A stretch of 64,000 nucleotides of DNA from positions 355,006,027 through 355,070,026 of the forward strand of contig NC_090439.1 in NCBI RefSeq assembly GCF_031143425.1, read 5' to 3'. Shown here piece by piece: positions 35,105 through 47,560 of this stretch; the stretch's first letter is position 1; each line of letters starts with the position of its first letter. Made by a program: the position numbers and the translations under genes. The stretch is from Pleurodeles waltl (taxonomy: Eukaryota > Chordata > Amphibia > Caudata > Salamandridae). The notes beneath the pieces were generated by a model. The model did no database searches, was not told the DNA's origin, and saw only the letters and a program-made list of their open reading frames with translations.

Positions 35105-36392
35105 AATATATGTTTTTTGAGGAACTACCAGCAATGATGTAAGGACCACTATTCTATTAAGGTCTATTTCAGAGTGTGACTTCTTTTATCCTTTGAATGG
35201 TTTAGGCTGGTCACTTGTTGCTGACAAGTGAGTTCCATAGGGACCTGGGCAAATAGTCAACATAACAAAGTAACATAAGTTGCACGGGTTCTGTCTCTAA
35301 ATCACTTTACAGCCATCACAGGCCTAGACAAAGGGACCTAAGATAATAAGGTAATGTTTGGGGGTGCTTATGTTCCTGTCTCCATAGGTTCAGGGCTGGC
35401 ATTTCTGACTGGACTATTCCTATAAGAATAAGACCAAGTTTGATTAGCAAATAGCTGGTGTTTGTCTAGAGTGGCACAGTGGATGAAAAACAGTGATCTG
35501 GAATGCGGCCCGGAAACATCAAAGGCAAAAATAATTTCAAGCCCTATTCTTCCACTCTCTGCTGCTATGACAAGAGTACCACTCTAGCCATTTACTCATA
35601 AAACTAAAATGTGTCCCACCCATGACTACCCTATTCCAACTAAGCCCATGGTGAAATATGCTATCTGTCTAGCATTGAGCTGTGGCACCTCATGAGGATG
35701 ATGAAGCGGCAGCTATGATACAATACAAAAAATTTTTGTACAACCTGTTGAGCAATTGCTGACCGCAAACTGCAGTAAGGAACACAGCTGTAAATTCTTT
35801 TCACAGACTGAAGAGAGGGCAAACCATGAATGGATCAATGCACCATATACATAAATATACACCAAAATTGTTCTCTCTGAAACACCAAATCCAAACGCAC
35901 ATACACAGACACATGAATTGCATTTAACAGTCCACTGCACTAGTGTGTCGTGGACCGGATGGGGCCTGCCTGCCAGCTCTATTTGTTCTTCCCCCTACTT
36001 GGATCCTACCACCAGAGCTGTTGAATGTAGCCCTTTACCAGATGGCAACTTACAAAAAAAGACAAGCATTTCACCTTACCACACACACTAATATATCCAG
36101 GTACCCTTCACTGCAAAGCAAGAGTTCTTTGAGTCAATATGTAAGCATACATATTTGCTTAAAATGTTTAAGTATGGCTTTCTATGTATGTGTGATTCTA
36201 AGTGATATAAGCACATGTGCACTCATATAGGGGTTATATACCCACCTAAATCATTCTCTACAATCACTTCTAGAGATGCCACAATTTACTCAGAATTATG
36301 GTTTGAAAAAAAGACATATCAGATTCCCTCATGAATCATATGGTCATGTGCAGCTGCAGTGTTTACCACCTGTCCTTCTCACTCTTTCTTAC
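35105..36392. other. Intron 2 sequence next to exon 2
   Basis: On the minus strand intron 2 begins at 36392 with GTAAGAAAG. No further gene or repeat was recognised. Confidence 0.4.
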
Positions 36393-36537
36393 CTTCTGCA
36401 GAGTGTAGTGAGAGCATAAATAAGCCAGAGTCCATTCCAAATGTAGATCACTGACCAAATTGAAAAAGTCCAGCCTGCAGGAGTAATCTCTAGATAATAT
36501 CTGCTTGACACATTAGCTGCACTTGATAGATACAACC
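36393..36537 (-). CDS. Exon 2 of the multi-pass membrane protein gene
   Basis: This 145-base exon is bordered by the acceptor ACATTTGCAG and the donor AG/GTAAGA. Its first two bases complete Gly with the G left by exon 1. It then reads LYLSSAANVSSRYYLEITPA, continues GWTFSIWSVIYIWNGLWLIY and ends ALTTLCR with two bases of the next Arg codon. The block TPAGWTFSIWxVIYxW is the signature of the same uncharacterised family as exon 3; the tryptophan-rich helix and the short extracytoplasmic-type NVS segment before it are characteristic. A potential N-glycosylation site (NVS) is present. The frame is intact and splice sites are consensus, which supports a functional exon. Confidence 0.88.
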
Positions 36538-38436
36538 CTGCAAATGTAAATTGAAAGGGGTCACCATTTCATAGAGAGCGCCTTAATGTAGCCGTGATAT
36601 ATTGCAACATTGCCTTGCTATTTCCTATGACAGCCCCCACATTACTTTCCTTGCTGAAAAATATCATAAATCCAAGGAGGTAGAATAATTCAATTCTTTA
36701 GCTGTGTGTATGAAATTAGACATTCATATATCAAAGGCAACAACATTATATATCTGTTTGGATCACATAAAAAATAATGTAACATTAAAGAAAATAATGT
36801 CCTTAACAATGACCCCATCATTTATGTGATCTTTCAAAGGGCAATCTTGTTGGATGAAAATAGCGGTCACCACTGTGTAGTTATAGTTAGGTCAGAATTT
36901 ACATAAGATGAACATTTTTCTTTTGCTAATTACTTTGGTGTAGCTTGATGAATGTTTGAATTGTTTTTTTAAAAGTTCAATACCCTTAGCTCCTTTCTGT
37001 AGGGATTCAGGGTGATTTGCCAAGGGGGTGGGCACAACAAAAAGGGGGTGGGGGACAAAACACTATTTTCTCATCCATAGGGATTTTGGAACAGTGCTAC
37101 AAAGAAAACTGACTAAAGGAACTACACCAAATATGGCAGAAAGGTAGATATTTACCCAGAAAGCGCTGTTATTGTCATTTAGTGTAATTCCTTCCAATAG
37201 TTTTTGAGAATTTAAAGCTATCTGAGGAGGTTTTTCAAAGCAAATGTCCTGACTGCCTGAAAAGATATGTTGTGACATCCGTTACAGAACTCGGAAACTT
37301 GGACCCCTGAAACGTTTTTTAAAAAGGATACCTCGGCAGGGTACAGATAAAGTGACCACCCCCCAACTAGTCCTTGTGGGGGGCTAGAAGAACCGTCCAG
37401 GGCCAAATTTAGAAATACATTCCATTTTGTTGTCCATTGGGAGTCCCACAGGACCACCAGAAAACAAAAAGAAGGGAGTACTTGTTTTTCTTTGTAGTTT
37501 CTCCCCCGGTAGTACAAAGACCCGGGATTAGATGCATTTTTTTTGCATTTTTTAATTTTTAAAGCGGGAGGGTGTTATACGTGGCTCCCCTTCCTGAACC
37601 AAATTTTGTCTGTGAGGAATCCTGGGCCCACTGGAAATTTCATGTCCCTTGAGACCTCAAACATCCACCCCCCACCCGGGGCAGTACAATATATATTTTT
37701 TTCCATGCCTGTGTATGTCACGGGCAAGTAGACTGCAGCACTCTTGCGCATGGTGAGTGGAAAAAAGTTAATTCTCCCTTCACTCTGCCCAGAGGTCATG
37801 GTGGACAGATCAGTCTCATAGCAAACCCTGGAAAGCTAGTACCCACAGCCTTTGCCTTGCACTGAGGTCTTTGCGGACTGGCCAGTTCTCACCAAACCCT
37901 ACTATGTACAGACTTCATCTGTACAGAGGTTTTTGTAAAGGGGTCAGTCCTTAATTAAACCCTACTACACCCAGTCCAAGCTCTGTGTGCACAGTGTGTG
38001 TACAACCCACTCCCTCCAGACACTTAAGCCCCATTAGCTTGGAAGCTCCTACTACACACATTCAGCGCTTTCTGAGCAGCTTTTCATAGAGAGCCTACTC
38101 ATACTCAACGTCATATATAGCCAATACCCTAGTACGTACAGTTAGATATGGTAGAAATAACTTGCTTCAGCTTGAATAAAAACCCATAGAAATGTATTGA
38201 CAAAAAACAAAGTTTAAAGTGATGTTATAGTTATATGTGGTATTAACTTCCTAATTTAGGTGACAATGTCAGTTATTTTAAACCAACAGAACACTGGAAT
38301 TCACCATTGTTTAATGTGCTAACTATAAATTGCGCTCCCACCATGCAGTGCTTTGGACCTCACATATTCCCTCACACATCACATGTTCAATGATATAATG
38401 ATATATATAGATACATATGGTATTAATGATGTAATT
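36538..38436. other. Intron 1, unassigned repeats
   Basis: Contains dispersed repeat phrases (36925-37010 resembles 30845-30930; 37020-37300 looks like part of a common repeat), but I can name no family and see no gene. Confidence 0.35.
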
Positions 38437-40789
38437 ACCCCCCGCTGAGCCCTTTTTTGGTTATTTAGGGTAGTTTGCACTTAGGCCCGAATAACTTTTG
38501 GTCCACAGAAGCTATCCACAGGAAATTTGTGTCCTTTTTTCAAACACTCTGGGGATTGTAAAGGTACCTCAGGTAAAGCTTCTGGGTTCCCCTGGAGGAG
38601 ACCAAGAAATTAGCGAAAATAAAGCTAACATTTGGGCTTTTTTTGGGAAAAATTGAAAAAAGTGCTGCAAAAGTAAAAATCTGTTTTTTCCCTGCAAATG
38701 GCATCAACAAAGGGTTTATGGTGTTAAAAATCACCATCTTCCCAGCTTTCAGGAATAGGCAGACTTGAATCAGAAAACCACATTTTTCAACACAGTTTTG
38801 GCATTTCACTGGGACACACCCCATTTTTACTATTTTTTGTGCTTTTCAGGGTCTTTCCAGTTAGTCAAAGAAATGGGTGTGAAACCAATGGTGGATCCCA
38901 TACAGCTAAACATTTCTGAAAAGTAGAAAAAATTCTGGATTCAGCAAGGGGTCATTTGTGTAGATCCTTCAAGATTTTCCTACAGAACGTGAACGTACCA
39001 GTTGAAATAAATAAATATTGAAATTGTGTTGAAAAAACAGCCCTTTCTGACTGTTTTCTTCCGTAACATTTTCCAACTATGATAGATTTTTTAAAGCAAT
39101 ATACTGTTATGTTTGCTGGACCCTCCTGGCTGTGGGGATATATATGTATTGTAGGTTCATCAAGAACCCAAGCTACTCAGTGCCAATAAATGAGCTGCAC
39201 CTTGAAATGGGTTTTCATTGTATACCGAGTATACAGCAATTCATTTGGTACAATTGGAGAGTAAAAAATAGGTATTAAGGAAACCTATGTATTTTCGAAA
39301 TGGGCACAAGATAAGGAGTTTAGAAACAGTGGTTATTTGCACATCTCTGAATCCGGGGGTCCCCATAGTAGCATGTGAATTACAAGCCATTTCTCAAAAT
39401 GACTTCTTTCTTACACACAGTCTTACATTTGGAAGGCAGAATATAGAGAAAGACAATTGACAATAATACTCGTTCTTCTATTATGTGTTCCCCCAAGTCT
39501 CCCAATAAAAATGGTACCTCACTTGTGTGGATAGGCCTAGTGCCCATGACAGGAAATGCTCCAAAAAGCAACATGGACACATCACATTTTTCCATTGAAA
39601 AATGAAGTTTTTTTTGCTAAATGCCTATCTGCGGATTTTGGGCTGTAGCTCAGCTGGCACCTAGGGAAACCTACCAAATCTCTACATTTATGGAAAGTAG
39701 ACACCTAGGGGAATCCAGGGTGGGGTGACTTGTGAAGCTCTCGCTGGGTTCTGTCACCCAGAAACATTTTTAAACCTCAAAATCGGGCAACAAAAACACT
39801 CTTTCCTCATATTTTGGTGCTGCAAAGTTCTGGAATCTGAGGGGAGCCACAAACTTCCTTCCACCCAACATTCCCCTAAGTCTCTTGAAAAAAATTATAC
39901 CTATGTTGTGTGGAAAGGCCTAGTGCCTGCAACAGGAAATGCCCTAAAACACAACATAGACACATCACATTTTTCTAATGAAAACGGACGCATTTTTTGC
40001 AAAGTGCCTATCTGTGGATTTGGACCTCTAGTTTAGCCGGCACTTAGGAAAAGCTAACACACCTATACATTATGGAAAGTAGACACCTAGGGGAATCCAG
40101 AATGGGGTAACTTCCGGGGCTCTCACCACGTTCTGTCACCCAGAATCCTTTGCAAAGCTCAAATTTGGCTAAACAAGCACTTTTACTGCACATTTTGGCG
40201 ATGAAAAGTTCTGGAATTTGAGGGAAGCCACAAAGTTCTTTCCACCCAGCATTCTCCCAAGTCTCCCTATAAAAAAAACAGTACCTCACTTGTGTGGGTA
40301 GGCCTAGTGCCCATGACAGGAATGGATCACACAACGGTCAATGCCAGTCCTTACATGAGGGCAACTGTTGACGCTGGGGTGATCCATTCCTAATGCACGC
40401 ACAAGGTACAGGCACTCAAATGGGGTAGCGTTTTTATCAGGACAGGTGAGGAAACACTGGTGGTAGGAATTCTGTGGATCTCAGCATACTCCTGTAGTTT
40501 GTGTGACAGAAATGCAGGAAAAAATAGCAACAGTTCACCTCTGCAGGGTATTCTGGGTAAGAAAACTTTGGGGAATCCACACAAGCCACACCTCTGTGAA
40601 CTCCCCCAGGTGTCTAGTTTCCAGAAATTTCTAGGTTTGGTAGTTTTCCCTATGAGTCCAGGACCAAAAACGCAGAAGCCTGCCTTACAAAACCAGGTTG
40701 TTTTGTGAGATAATTATGTCTTCACAATACGATTTGGGTGGTGGAATTTGGGGATTAACTAAATTGGGGAGCTCCCAAGAGAACACTCT

Positions 40790-41091
40790 CTCTGTGCTTG
40801 CCGCCGCATGACCTGCCCTCTGGGTTGGGCTAACACGCTATTGTCCCGCTGCATAGACTGTGCTTGCAAAGGGACAGCACGACTGTCCTCATCACCTCCC
40901 TCAGAATCACTGGAAGAGGAGTTGTCAGATGGGACTCCTTTGACTGAAAAATCACTCCCAGAATCTGCTACATTGTCCTATCCCTCAGATGCTGTCTCAG
41001 TATCTCATGTCTCAGTCTCTGATCCTACGTCAGAGCTGTCCTCCATAACCCAAGTTAGGACTTGAGCAGCAGTCATCCAACAAGACGCCAT
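40790..41091 (-). pseudogene. piggyBac transposase N-terminal fragment (copy B)
   Basis: The minus-strand reading starts MASCWMTAAQVLTWVMEDSS, matching the start of copy A (MASRSITAHQVVG, then an SSSDHD acidic run), and continues with an acidic serine-rich region (SDNSSSSDSEGGDEDS). At least two stops interrupt it. This acidic region is the usual disordered N terminus of piggyBac-type transposases. It is followed directly by arm repeat sequence, so the DDD domain has been deleted. Confidence 0.75.
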
Positions 41092-41847
41092 CTCTGCTAC
41101 TGGCTAAACTGTCCCTCTAAAACACTAGTCTATGTAGACGGTCACAAAATTGCTGGTGGGTGTGTGTGTGTGATATGTGCAACAGTAAAGGTCAGTCACC
41201 TTACCTTCGCTTCTTCCCTCAATCAGCACGTTCTCTCAAGACACTCAAAAAAACAAAAAAGACACACTATTACTTCACCTTGTCACATACCTATCGTCAC
41301 AATCTTTAGTGCCTGTGGCTTCTAGTCCGACAATCATTATTGGTGCTCCCACTCCCATGACCTCCTCCTGGGATTCCCTTACTACCACCCAGCAAAAGTG
41401 TCCTTCATCTCTCCATAGCCCCCCTCGCACATACATTTCATTTGTATTATAGTGCAGGTAATGGCTGGCTTTACTAATCCACTCAGCTATTCACAAAAAA
41501 TACAGATTTGATCTTTGCATCAGGCATATACACCTTCTGCACTACTTTATGGCATCAAAACTGCCACTAGACAAAAGTCTGTTCCTTCTCTAGCAGAAAC
41601 ATAATCACAAGAGTTAGCTAGACTTTTTTATTCCTGCCTAAAAGCTACGGTTGAAACTCGTCGGTTGGAGTATGTGCATTGCTTTGAAGACGCACGCTAC
41701 AAGACAACTGGTGGCAAAAATATATATATATATGTAAAGAGACACTTACCAGCCTTACCGCTGCTTCCTGCTCCGGTGGAGAAAACAAATTGTGATGTCA
41801 GAGCTCATCGTGGTGCGCTGACGTCACAGAGGAGTGGGTGGGGGTGG

Positions 41848-41875
41848 GGAGACACAGAAGATCTTCTGTGTCTCC
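41848..41875. repeat. Perfect 28-bp palindrome
   Basis: GGAGACACAGAAGA is followed immediately by its exact reverse complement. It is next to a G-rich stretch (GTGGGTGGGGGTGGGGA). It lies in the left part of copy B or its flank. Confidence 0.9.
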
Positions 41876-42211
41876 TGAGAGACTTTAAATAAAATTAAAA
41901 AAAACTCCCTGGCGTCAGCCAATGGTCGTGACCCACACCAGGGAGTGTGTGGGTGTGTCAATCAGTGGCCGACACATGCACCGAAGAGGTTACATGTCAT
42001 GCGTGATGTAATACATGAGGTCATAAGCAGTGCACCGTTGAGGTGCAAGTTATAGTTAGTTCAGTAAACTATAACTGATAACTTTCAGCGTGTTTTGTTT
42101 TAATAAGACAACATTTATGTTTCTAAAAGACCTAATTATAATGTCACTGTAACCTTTATATATACACATATTTATGAATTGCTTTCCAATCTTGATGAAC
42201 AAATAAAGCAT

Positions 42212-44425
42212 TATTAGACCTGGCATCCTTTGTGTGGTCTCCCCTAATGTTTTTTGCCTCTGCTTCCCAGGTTGTTGCTGTGTGCTTTTGTCTGTTTTTG
42301 CTGTTTTTGTTACTCTGGGCATTGTACCACTGCTGACTAGTGCTAAAGTGCAAGTGCTAACTATGTGAAATTGTATGTGTAATTGGCTTTTCCATGATTG
42401 GCATATTTGATTTACTAGTAAGTCACTAATAAAGTGCACTAGAGGTGCAGAGGGCCTGTAAATCAAATGCTACTAGTGGGCCTGCAGCACTGGTTGTGCC
42501 ACCCACATGTGTAGCCCTGTAAACATGGCTCAGACCTGCCATTGTAGTGTTGTGTGTGCAGTTTTAAACTGCCAATTCGACTTGGCAAGTGTACCCACTT
42601 GCCAAGGCCAAACCTTCCCTTTTTATACATGTAAGACACCCCTAACGTAGGCTCTAGGTAGCTCCAAGGGCAGAGTGCAGTGTATGTTAAAGGTAGGACA
42701 TGTAGTGATGTGTTTTTATATGTCCTAACAGTGAAATACTGTCAAATTTGGTTTTCACTGTTGCAATGCCCATCTCTCTCATAGGTTAACATGGGGGCTG
42801 TCTTTGAATATCCCTAAAGTGCAGTTCCCTTTGACAGCAGATAGAGATATGGAGTTTGAGGTCTCTGAACTCACAATTTAAAAATACATCTTTTAGTGAA
42901 GTTGGTTTTTAGATTGTTAGTTTGAAAATGCCACTTTTAGAAAGTAGGCATTTTCTTGCTTAAACCATTCTGTGACTCTGCCTGTTTGTGGATTCCCTGT
43001 CTGGGTCAGACTGACAGTTGGGCTGTTTGTGAAAGGGAGCTGGGGAGTAGCCTGCATATCCTGATGAGCCATATGGGCTAGAGTGGAGGGAGGAGTGGTC
43101 ACTTACACCTGAATGGGTTTTGCCTGCCCTCACACAATGAAGTCTCCACCCCCCGTTATGTGTCTGGGGCCAGGCCTGGGCAAGGCAGGATCCTGTAAAC
43201 AACAGAGACTTTTCTTTGACGTTAGGTAACTTCAAAGGCAGAATGGGGTATAAATATTGGACTCCAAATTGCAGACTGTAGATTTTTTCGAGATTTGCTT
43301 CTGGAACCAAGAGGAACCTCTGCCTAGGAGAAGAGGTGAGGAGAAGTGCTGCCCCTGCCTGTGCTTTGTTGGGCTATCCTGCAGTTGCTGCTTCTGCCTG
43401 TGAAAGGGGACAAAGACTGGACTTTGTGGTATATTCCTGCTTGAGAAAAATCTCTAAGGGCTTAGTCTGAGCTTGCCCTCAGTTCTGAAGTCTCAGGGCC
43501 ATCAAAGACTTCCCCTGCCAGCACCTGGACTCTCTGCTGAGACACCTGCCCTGCCCAGTGGTGCCTAATCCAGTCCATGGGCCCATGAAAAGAGAAGCTG
43601 GTGGAAAATCAAGAAGATCCAAGGAAACAGACTTCGAATGACTCTGGATGCTGAATCCCATGACGCTGCCTGCAACCGAAGCCATGGTCCTCGCTGATGT
43701 GTGATGATCCCGCAGGCCAGACGCCGCTGCAGCCTGGCCGAAGTTCACGACTCTGTGGAAGTCACTGCACCACATCGTGACTGGCGGATACCGACTCTGC
43801 CGGAAGGGTGCAGATCCAACGCTTCACACCGACGCCGCCTCACCTCCACCACTCCACAGCAAGGACCCAATGCCTTTTCGTGATGCCTCCACTCCTTCTC
43901 TCCGCAGTATCGGACCAGACGCCTGCTCAGACCCAGCGGCGCCGCAGTCCCCGACTCCGTGCACTGGCTTGTTTCCTCATTTTCACAGGGTACTGTACGT
44001 GGGGTCCATGTGACTCCATGACCGGCGCCATTTGCGTAGGATTGTTGAGAATGACTCCCTCACGATGCTGTAATATCACCAATTCGAAGCTTTTGTATTT
44101 CTAAGCTCAAAATTTAAGTTTAATCTTTAAAAAATCATAAGTTTGCTTATGTATGTTGGAGTTTTGTAGTTTTGTTCAGACAAATATAGGCTATTTTTCT
44201 AACCTGGTATTGAGTCATTTATTTGTATTTTCACTGTATTACTGTTTGTGTTGGTACAAATACTGTACACATTGTCTCTGGGTTAAGCCTTTCTGCACGT
44301 GCCAAGCTACCAAGGGGGTGAGTGAGCGTTAACTGGGTGTGTTTCTCCTTTGCCCTGACTAGAGTTAGGGTCCTTGCTTGGACAGGGGGTACCCTGACTG
44401 CCAACCAAAGACCCCATTTCTAACA
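42212..44425. mobile_element. 2.2-kb solo LTR with 5-bp target duplication AGCAT
   Basis: The element starts TATTAGACCTGGCATCC and ends CCCATTTCTAACA; the ends are short inverted repeats (TGTTAGA-type, the left G changed to A). AGCAT flanks both sides (42207-42211, 44426-44430). Five-base duplications and TG...CA ends are typical for LTR retrotransposons or retroviruses. I found no gag, protease or polymerase sequence, so it is a solo LTR. Its right end is shared with the LTR starting at 15295 (opposite orientation) and with the fragment ending at 8345. Part of it (43700-44040) is GC- and CpG-rich. Superfamily is not determined. Confidence 0.75.
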
Positions 44426-44430
44426 AGCAT

Positions 44431-45847
44431 GTAACAGTGGGGGGCAAGCTACTCCGGAACCCAAGGCAGCAGATAATCCAGTGGCTATTGGTTATTGTAG
44501 GTTATTGGGTTTAAGGAAGCCATTCCATGCATGTACTACAGTTTCTTTATGGTAGATTAATAGGAGGTATGTGCAATCATTAGCAAGTTCATGCAAATCA
44601 TTGCTGGGATAAAGAGATAGGCCAAAGGAGATTAGTTTGGTTACAGGGATATATTTTCAAAGAGGAGAGGCTGTAATCTGCAAGGTGAGGTGAGGGAAAA
44701 TGCTAAACAACAATAATGGAGAGTAGGACAGACAGGTAAGCAAGTTAGAGTAGGCTACACTTAGAGAATGTGGGGAATGCAGCGGATGAAGAGAGTGGAG
44801 AGTGTTGTTGTTTGACAGAAGGAAAGGAGAGGTAAACAATCAATAGCTTTATGTCAAGGTCAATTCTTCATGCAGGGTTTCCGGAATATAGTGTGAAGTT
44901 TGAAAAGGCATGCAGTCTGAGCATCTAAAACTGAGGCAAGAAACATTATATTCATATTTTATTGTATTATATGTATAGCACTTACCAACGCAATGTGAGG
45001 CACCAAAGTACCCACCCAAACTGACAGCACTCTACACCAAGACATAAATTCAGACAAGTGCCTCCCCTGCACCAAAAGCTTAAATGCAAACTTGAACAAA
45101 GAACTTATTTAGAAAAGTAAAGGAAATTGTGAAAAAACAATGTCTAAATGAATACATAAGATGGGAGTGGTCGGCTATTGTCTCCTTGCTGTCTTTTAGA
45201 AATGCCACACAAAGTAGGTAGATGTCATTAGGCCTTTTAACAACATTCCATCTCTATTTGTTTATTTTCTTTATGAAACCATGTTATTTACCTGTTCGGA
45301 GGCCTGATATGTGCTGAACAGACTCCATACTCCTTTTTTAAGTCAAGTCTGGTCATGAGTGTACATGGGTTATGAAGTGAAAAAAGCATGTAGTATTTTT
45401 GTCGTAGCTAGATTTTTTGCCAATCACAATTCTTTTCAACTTGAAACAACACAAATAACCCCCCTGAAATACTAGATAGTAGTGCTTTTAAATTCTAACT
45501 TTTGAAAGGCAACAGATAGAAGCTTTAATTTTGCAAGCAATCCAGGCTTTGGAATAAAACATTCAAATGTGAGAAGACATTTCATTATAATTAATTGAAA
45601 TATATACTGTGGGAGGTAAAGGTGTTATACTTTATTCAGTCACTGCTTGAGTGGTGAATGACAAATAGTGTTTCAAAGATACAGAGTTACAAGAATATCT
45701 TATCAAAAATATAATCATGTCTAAAATATTGGGGAACAGAATATGTAATATAGAAGGTAAGACTATTTTGAATGTATATATTATAGTTTTTTAAAATATT
45801 GTGCTATATAATATTGCGTAGATTAATATATTAGTAAATATATGTTT
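44431..45847. other. Unassigned intron sequence
   Basis: No gene was recognised. A phrase TATAGCACTTACC near 44973 resembles tails of LINE/SINE elements, without further support. Confidence 0.35.
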
Positions 45848-45869
45848 TTAACTCCCAGGGTGCCGCGGG

Positions 45870-45925
45870 CGAGCTGGTCTCATCCAGGCACACAGTTCCC
45901 GTGTGCCCTGGATGAGACCAGCTCG
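45870..45925. repeat. Subterminal hairpin of element A, 19-bp perfect stem
   Basis: The arm CGAGCTGGTCTCATCCAGG (45870-45888) is exactly complementary to 45907-45925, and the loop adds CACAC facing GTGTG. It starts only 18 bases from the left tip and may be part of the transposase recognition region or of replication-independent excision structure (inference). Confidence 0.9.
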
Positions 45926-46024
45926 TCCTGCATCCGGCCCACACCTGAGCCGAGGATGGAAGGGGAATCGCTTCCCCTTACACCCCCGAACCCCCCTCGG
46001 CAATCTGATGACATCAGCACGCTC

Positions 46025-47060
46025 CCACTAGGCACCAGGGATTATTTTTTAATGTTATTTAGGGGAGCGACCCCTTGGGCAAGAGTTGCTTCCCTCGGGG
46101 CAATTATAAATCCTGTTTCGGTCCCCTGGGGGTAGATCAGGCGTTTTGTCGGCCGATCTGCCCCCGGGGGGGGTCGAAACCCACTAGACCACCAGGGATT
46201 TTATTTTCCTTACATTTTTGGGCAGCAACCCCTTGGGGAGGGTCGCTGCCCCGGGGGCAATAATTTTTTATATGCTTCACCCCCCCTGGGGCTAGATCGG
46301 CCATGTTTTTGGCCGATCTCACCACCGGGGGGGTCAAAACCCACTAGGCCCCAGGGATTATGTGGTGTATGTGTTTTGTGTGTTTGAGGGCACCCCTTGG
46401 GCAAGGGTCACCCCCTCAAATGGGGGAAAGTTAGTATTGGCCATTTCTGCCCCCCATGGGGGCAGATGGGCCTATTTTTTTTAGGCCCATCTGCCCCCGG
46501 GGCAGAAACCACCAAAACGCCAGGGATTTTTCCCCCTTTTTTAGCTTTGTGCTGGGGGTGCCCCCTTTTGCCCCCTTTGGCAAGGGTTGCCCCCTAAAGG
46601 GGGCACAGAGCTGTTAGCCATTTCTGCCCACCATGGAGGCAGATTGGCCTATTTTCTTTAGGCCCATCTGCCCCCAAAGAGGGCAGAAGGCACCGCAATG
46701 TCAGAGATTTTTTTTTTTGTTCCCTTTGTTTTTTTGTGTGCTAGGGGCGCCCCCTTTGACAAGGGTTGCCCCTAGAAGGGGGCACAGAGCTGTTGGCCAT
46801 TTCTGCCCCCCTTGGGGGCAGATTGGCCTATTTTTTTCAGGCCCAACTGCCCCCAAGAGGGGCAGCATCCACCTATGCAGTAGGATTTTGTGTGTGTGTT
46901 TTGTTTAAGGGGGTGGCCCCTTTGGCAAGCGTCGCTCCCCAAAGGGGGGCACATTACTGATGGCCATTTCTGCCCCTTTGGGGCAGATCGGCCTATTTTA
47001 TTTAGGCCCATCTGCCCCCAAGGGGGGCAGAGGCCACTTAGGCACCAGGGACAATTTCTA
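46025..47060 (+). repeat. Left-arm array of element A, 157-182 bp units with hairpins
   Basis: The phrase CACCAGGGAT (with variants) recurs at about 46032, 46190, 46350, 46519, 46701, 46877 and 47042. Every unit carries a T-rich core flanked by GGGGGCAGATxGGCCTA and TAGGCCxATCTGCCCCC. The best hairpin (46458-46498) has a perfect 17-bp stem and a T7 loop. Unit length grows from 157 to about 180 towards the transposase. The array is GC-rich, unlike the AT-rich flanks. Confidence 0.85.
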
Positions 47061-47560
47061 AGTTCTTGGTTGCAGGTGTTTGTCAACTGGCGAAGTATTT
47101 GTATTTGTGATTATAACAGTTTATTTCTTCTTTTTGTTCTAGTTCGAAGCTTTTGCTTCCTTTGCTGTGGATCCTTATGGTTTTGGCAGTAGTTGTCCTG
47201 CGGTTTGCATAGTTGCATGTGTTAGGTAAGTAAAAGCAATTTACTCCAAAGGAGTATTGTTGACATGCATGAATTACATGTTTGTAGGTGGTGTACTAAA
47301 TGCAGGATTTTGTGTGAAATTGTCCTTAGATTTGAGCACAATGATATTTGTGTTGTCATATGTCTAATTTGCTTTTTTCTTTTTAGTGGGATATCATTGG
47401 TGATTGCAGTGTCTGTGCAGAGTAGTTGCTGGTGAGTAGCTTTTTCAGGCAAGTGAGTGGTATAGTTTTTCAGTACATAACTCTTTGTGATAAAGCTACA
47501 CTTTATTACTTATTTTAGTGCTGGGTGTTATTGGCAATCGATTTGTTGTTAAAAAGGATC

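Larger units (their letters stand above)
38437..42050 (-). mobile_element. piggyBac copy B, internally deleted, minus strand
   Basis: Read on the minus strand this is a second copy of the family of element A (45852-52876). It has the N terminus of a transposase (41091 down), then one inverted arm unit (about 40690-40440), then direct arm units with the same 382-base spacing as in A (CTGTCACCCA at 39751 and 40133), then the same unique right arm to 38437. The tip is degraded: TTACCCCCC instead of TTAA followed by CCCC. The catalytic part of the transposase is missing between about 40790 and 40700. The left border near 42050 is not determined and no TTAA was found there. Because A and B are in opposite orientation they form a large inverted repeat about 10 kb apart. 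Confidence 0.75.

Noticed and set aside
40808..41065. 85-codon plus-strand S/E/L-rich open reading
   Set aside because: It is the antisense of the acidic transposase N terminus of piggyBac copy B.
43031..43060. CTGATGAG in the solo LTR as another hammerhead
   Set aside because: No GAAA box with matching stem II follows at a suitable distance.
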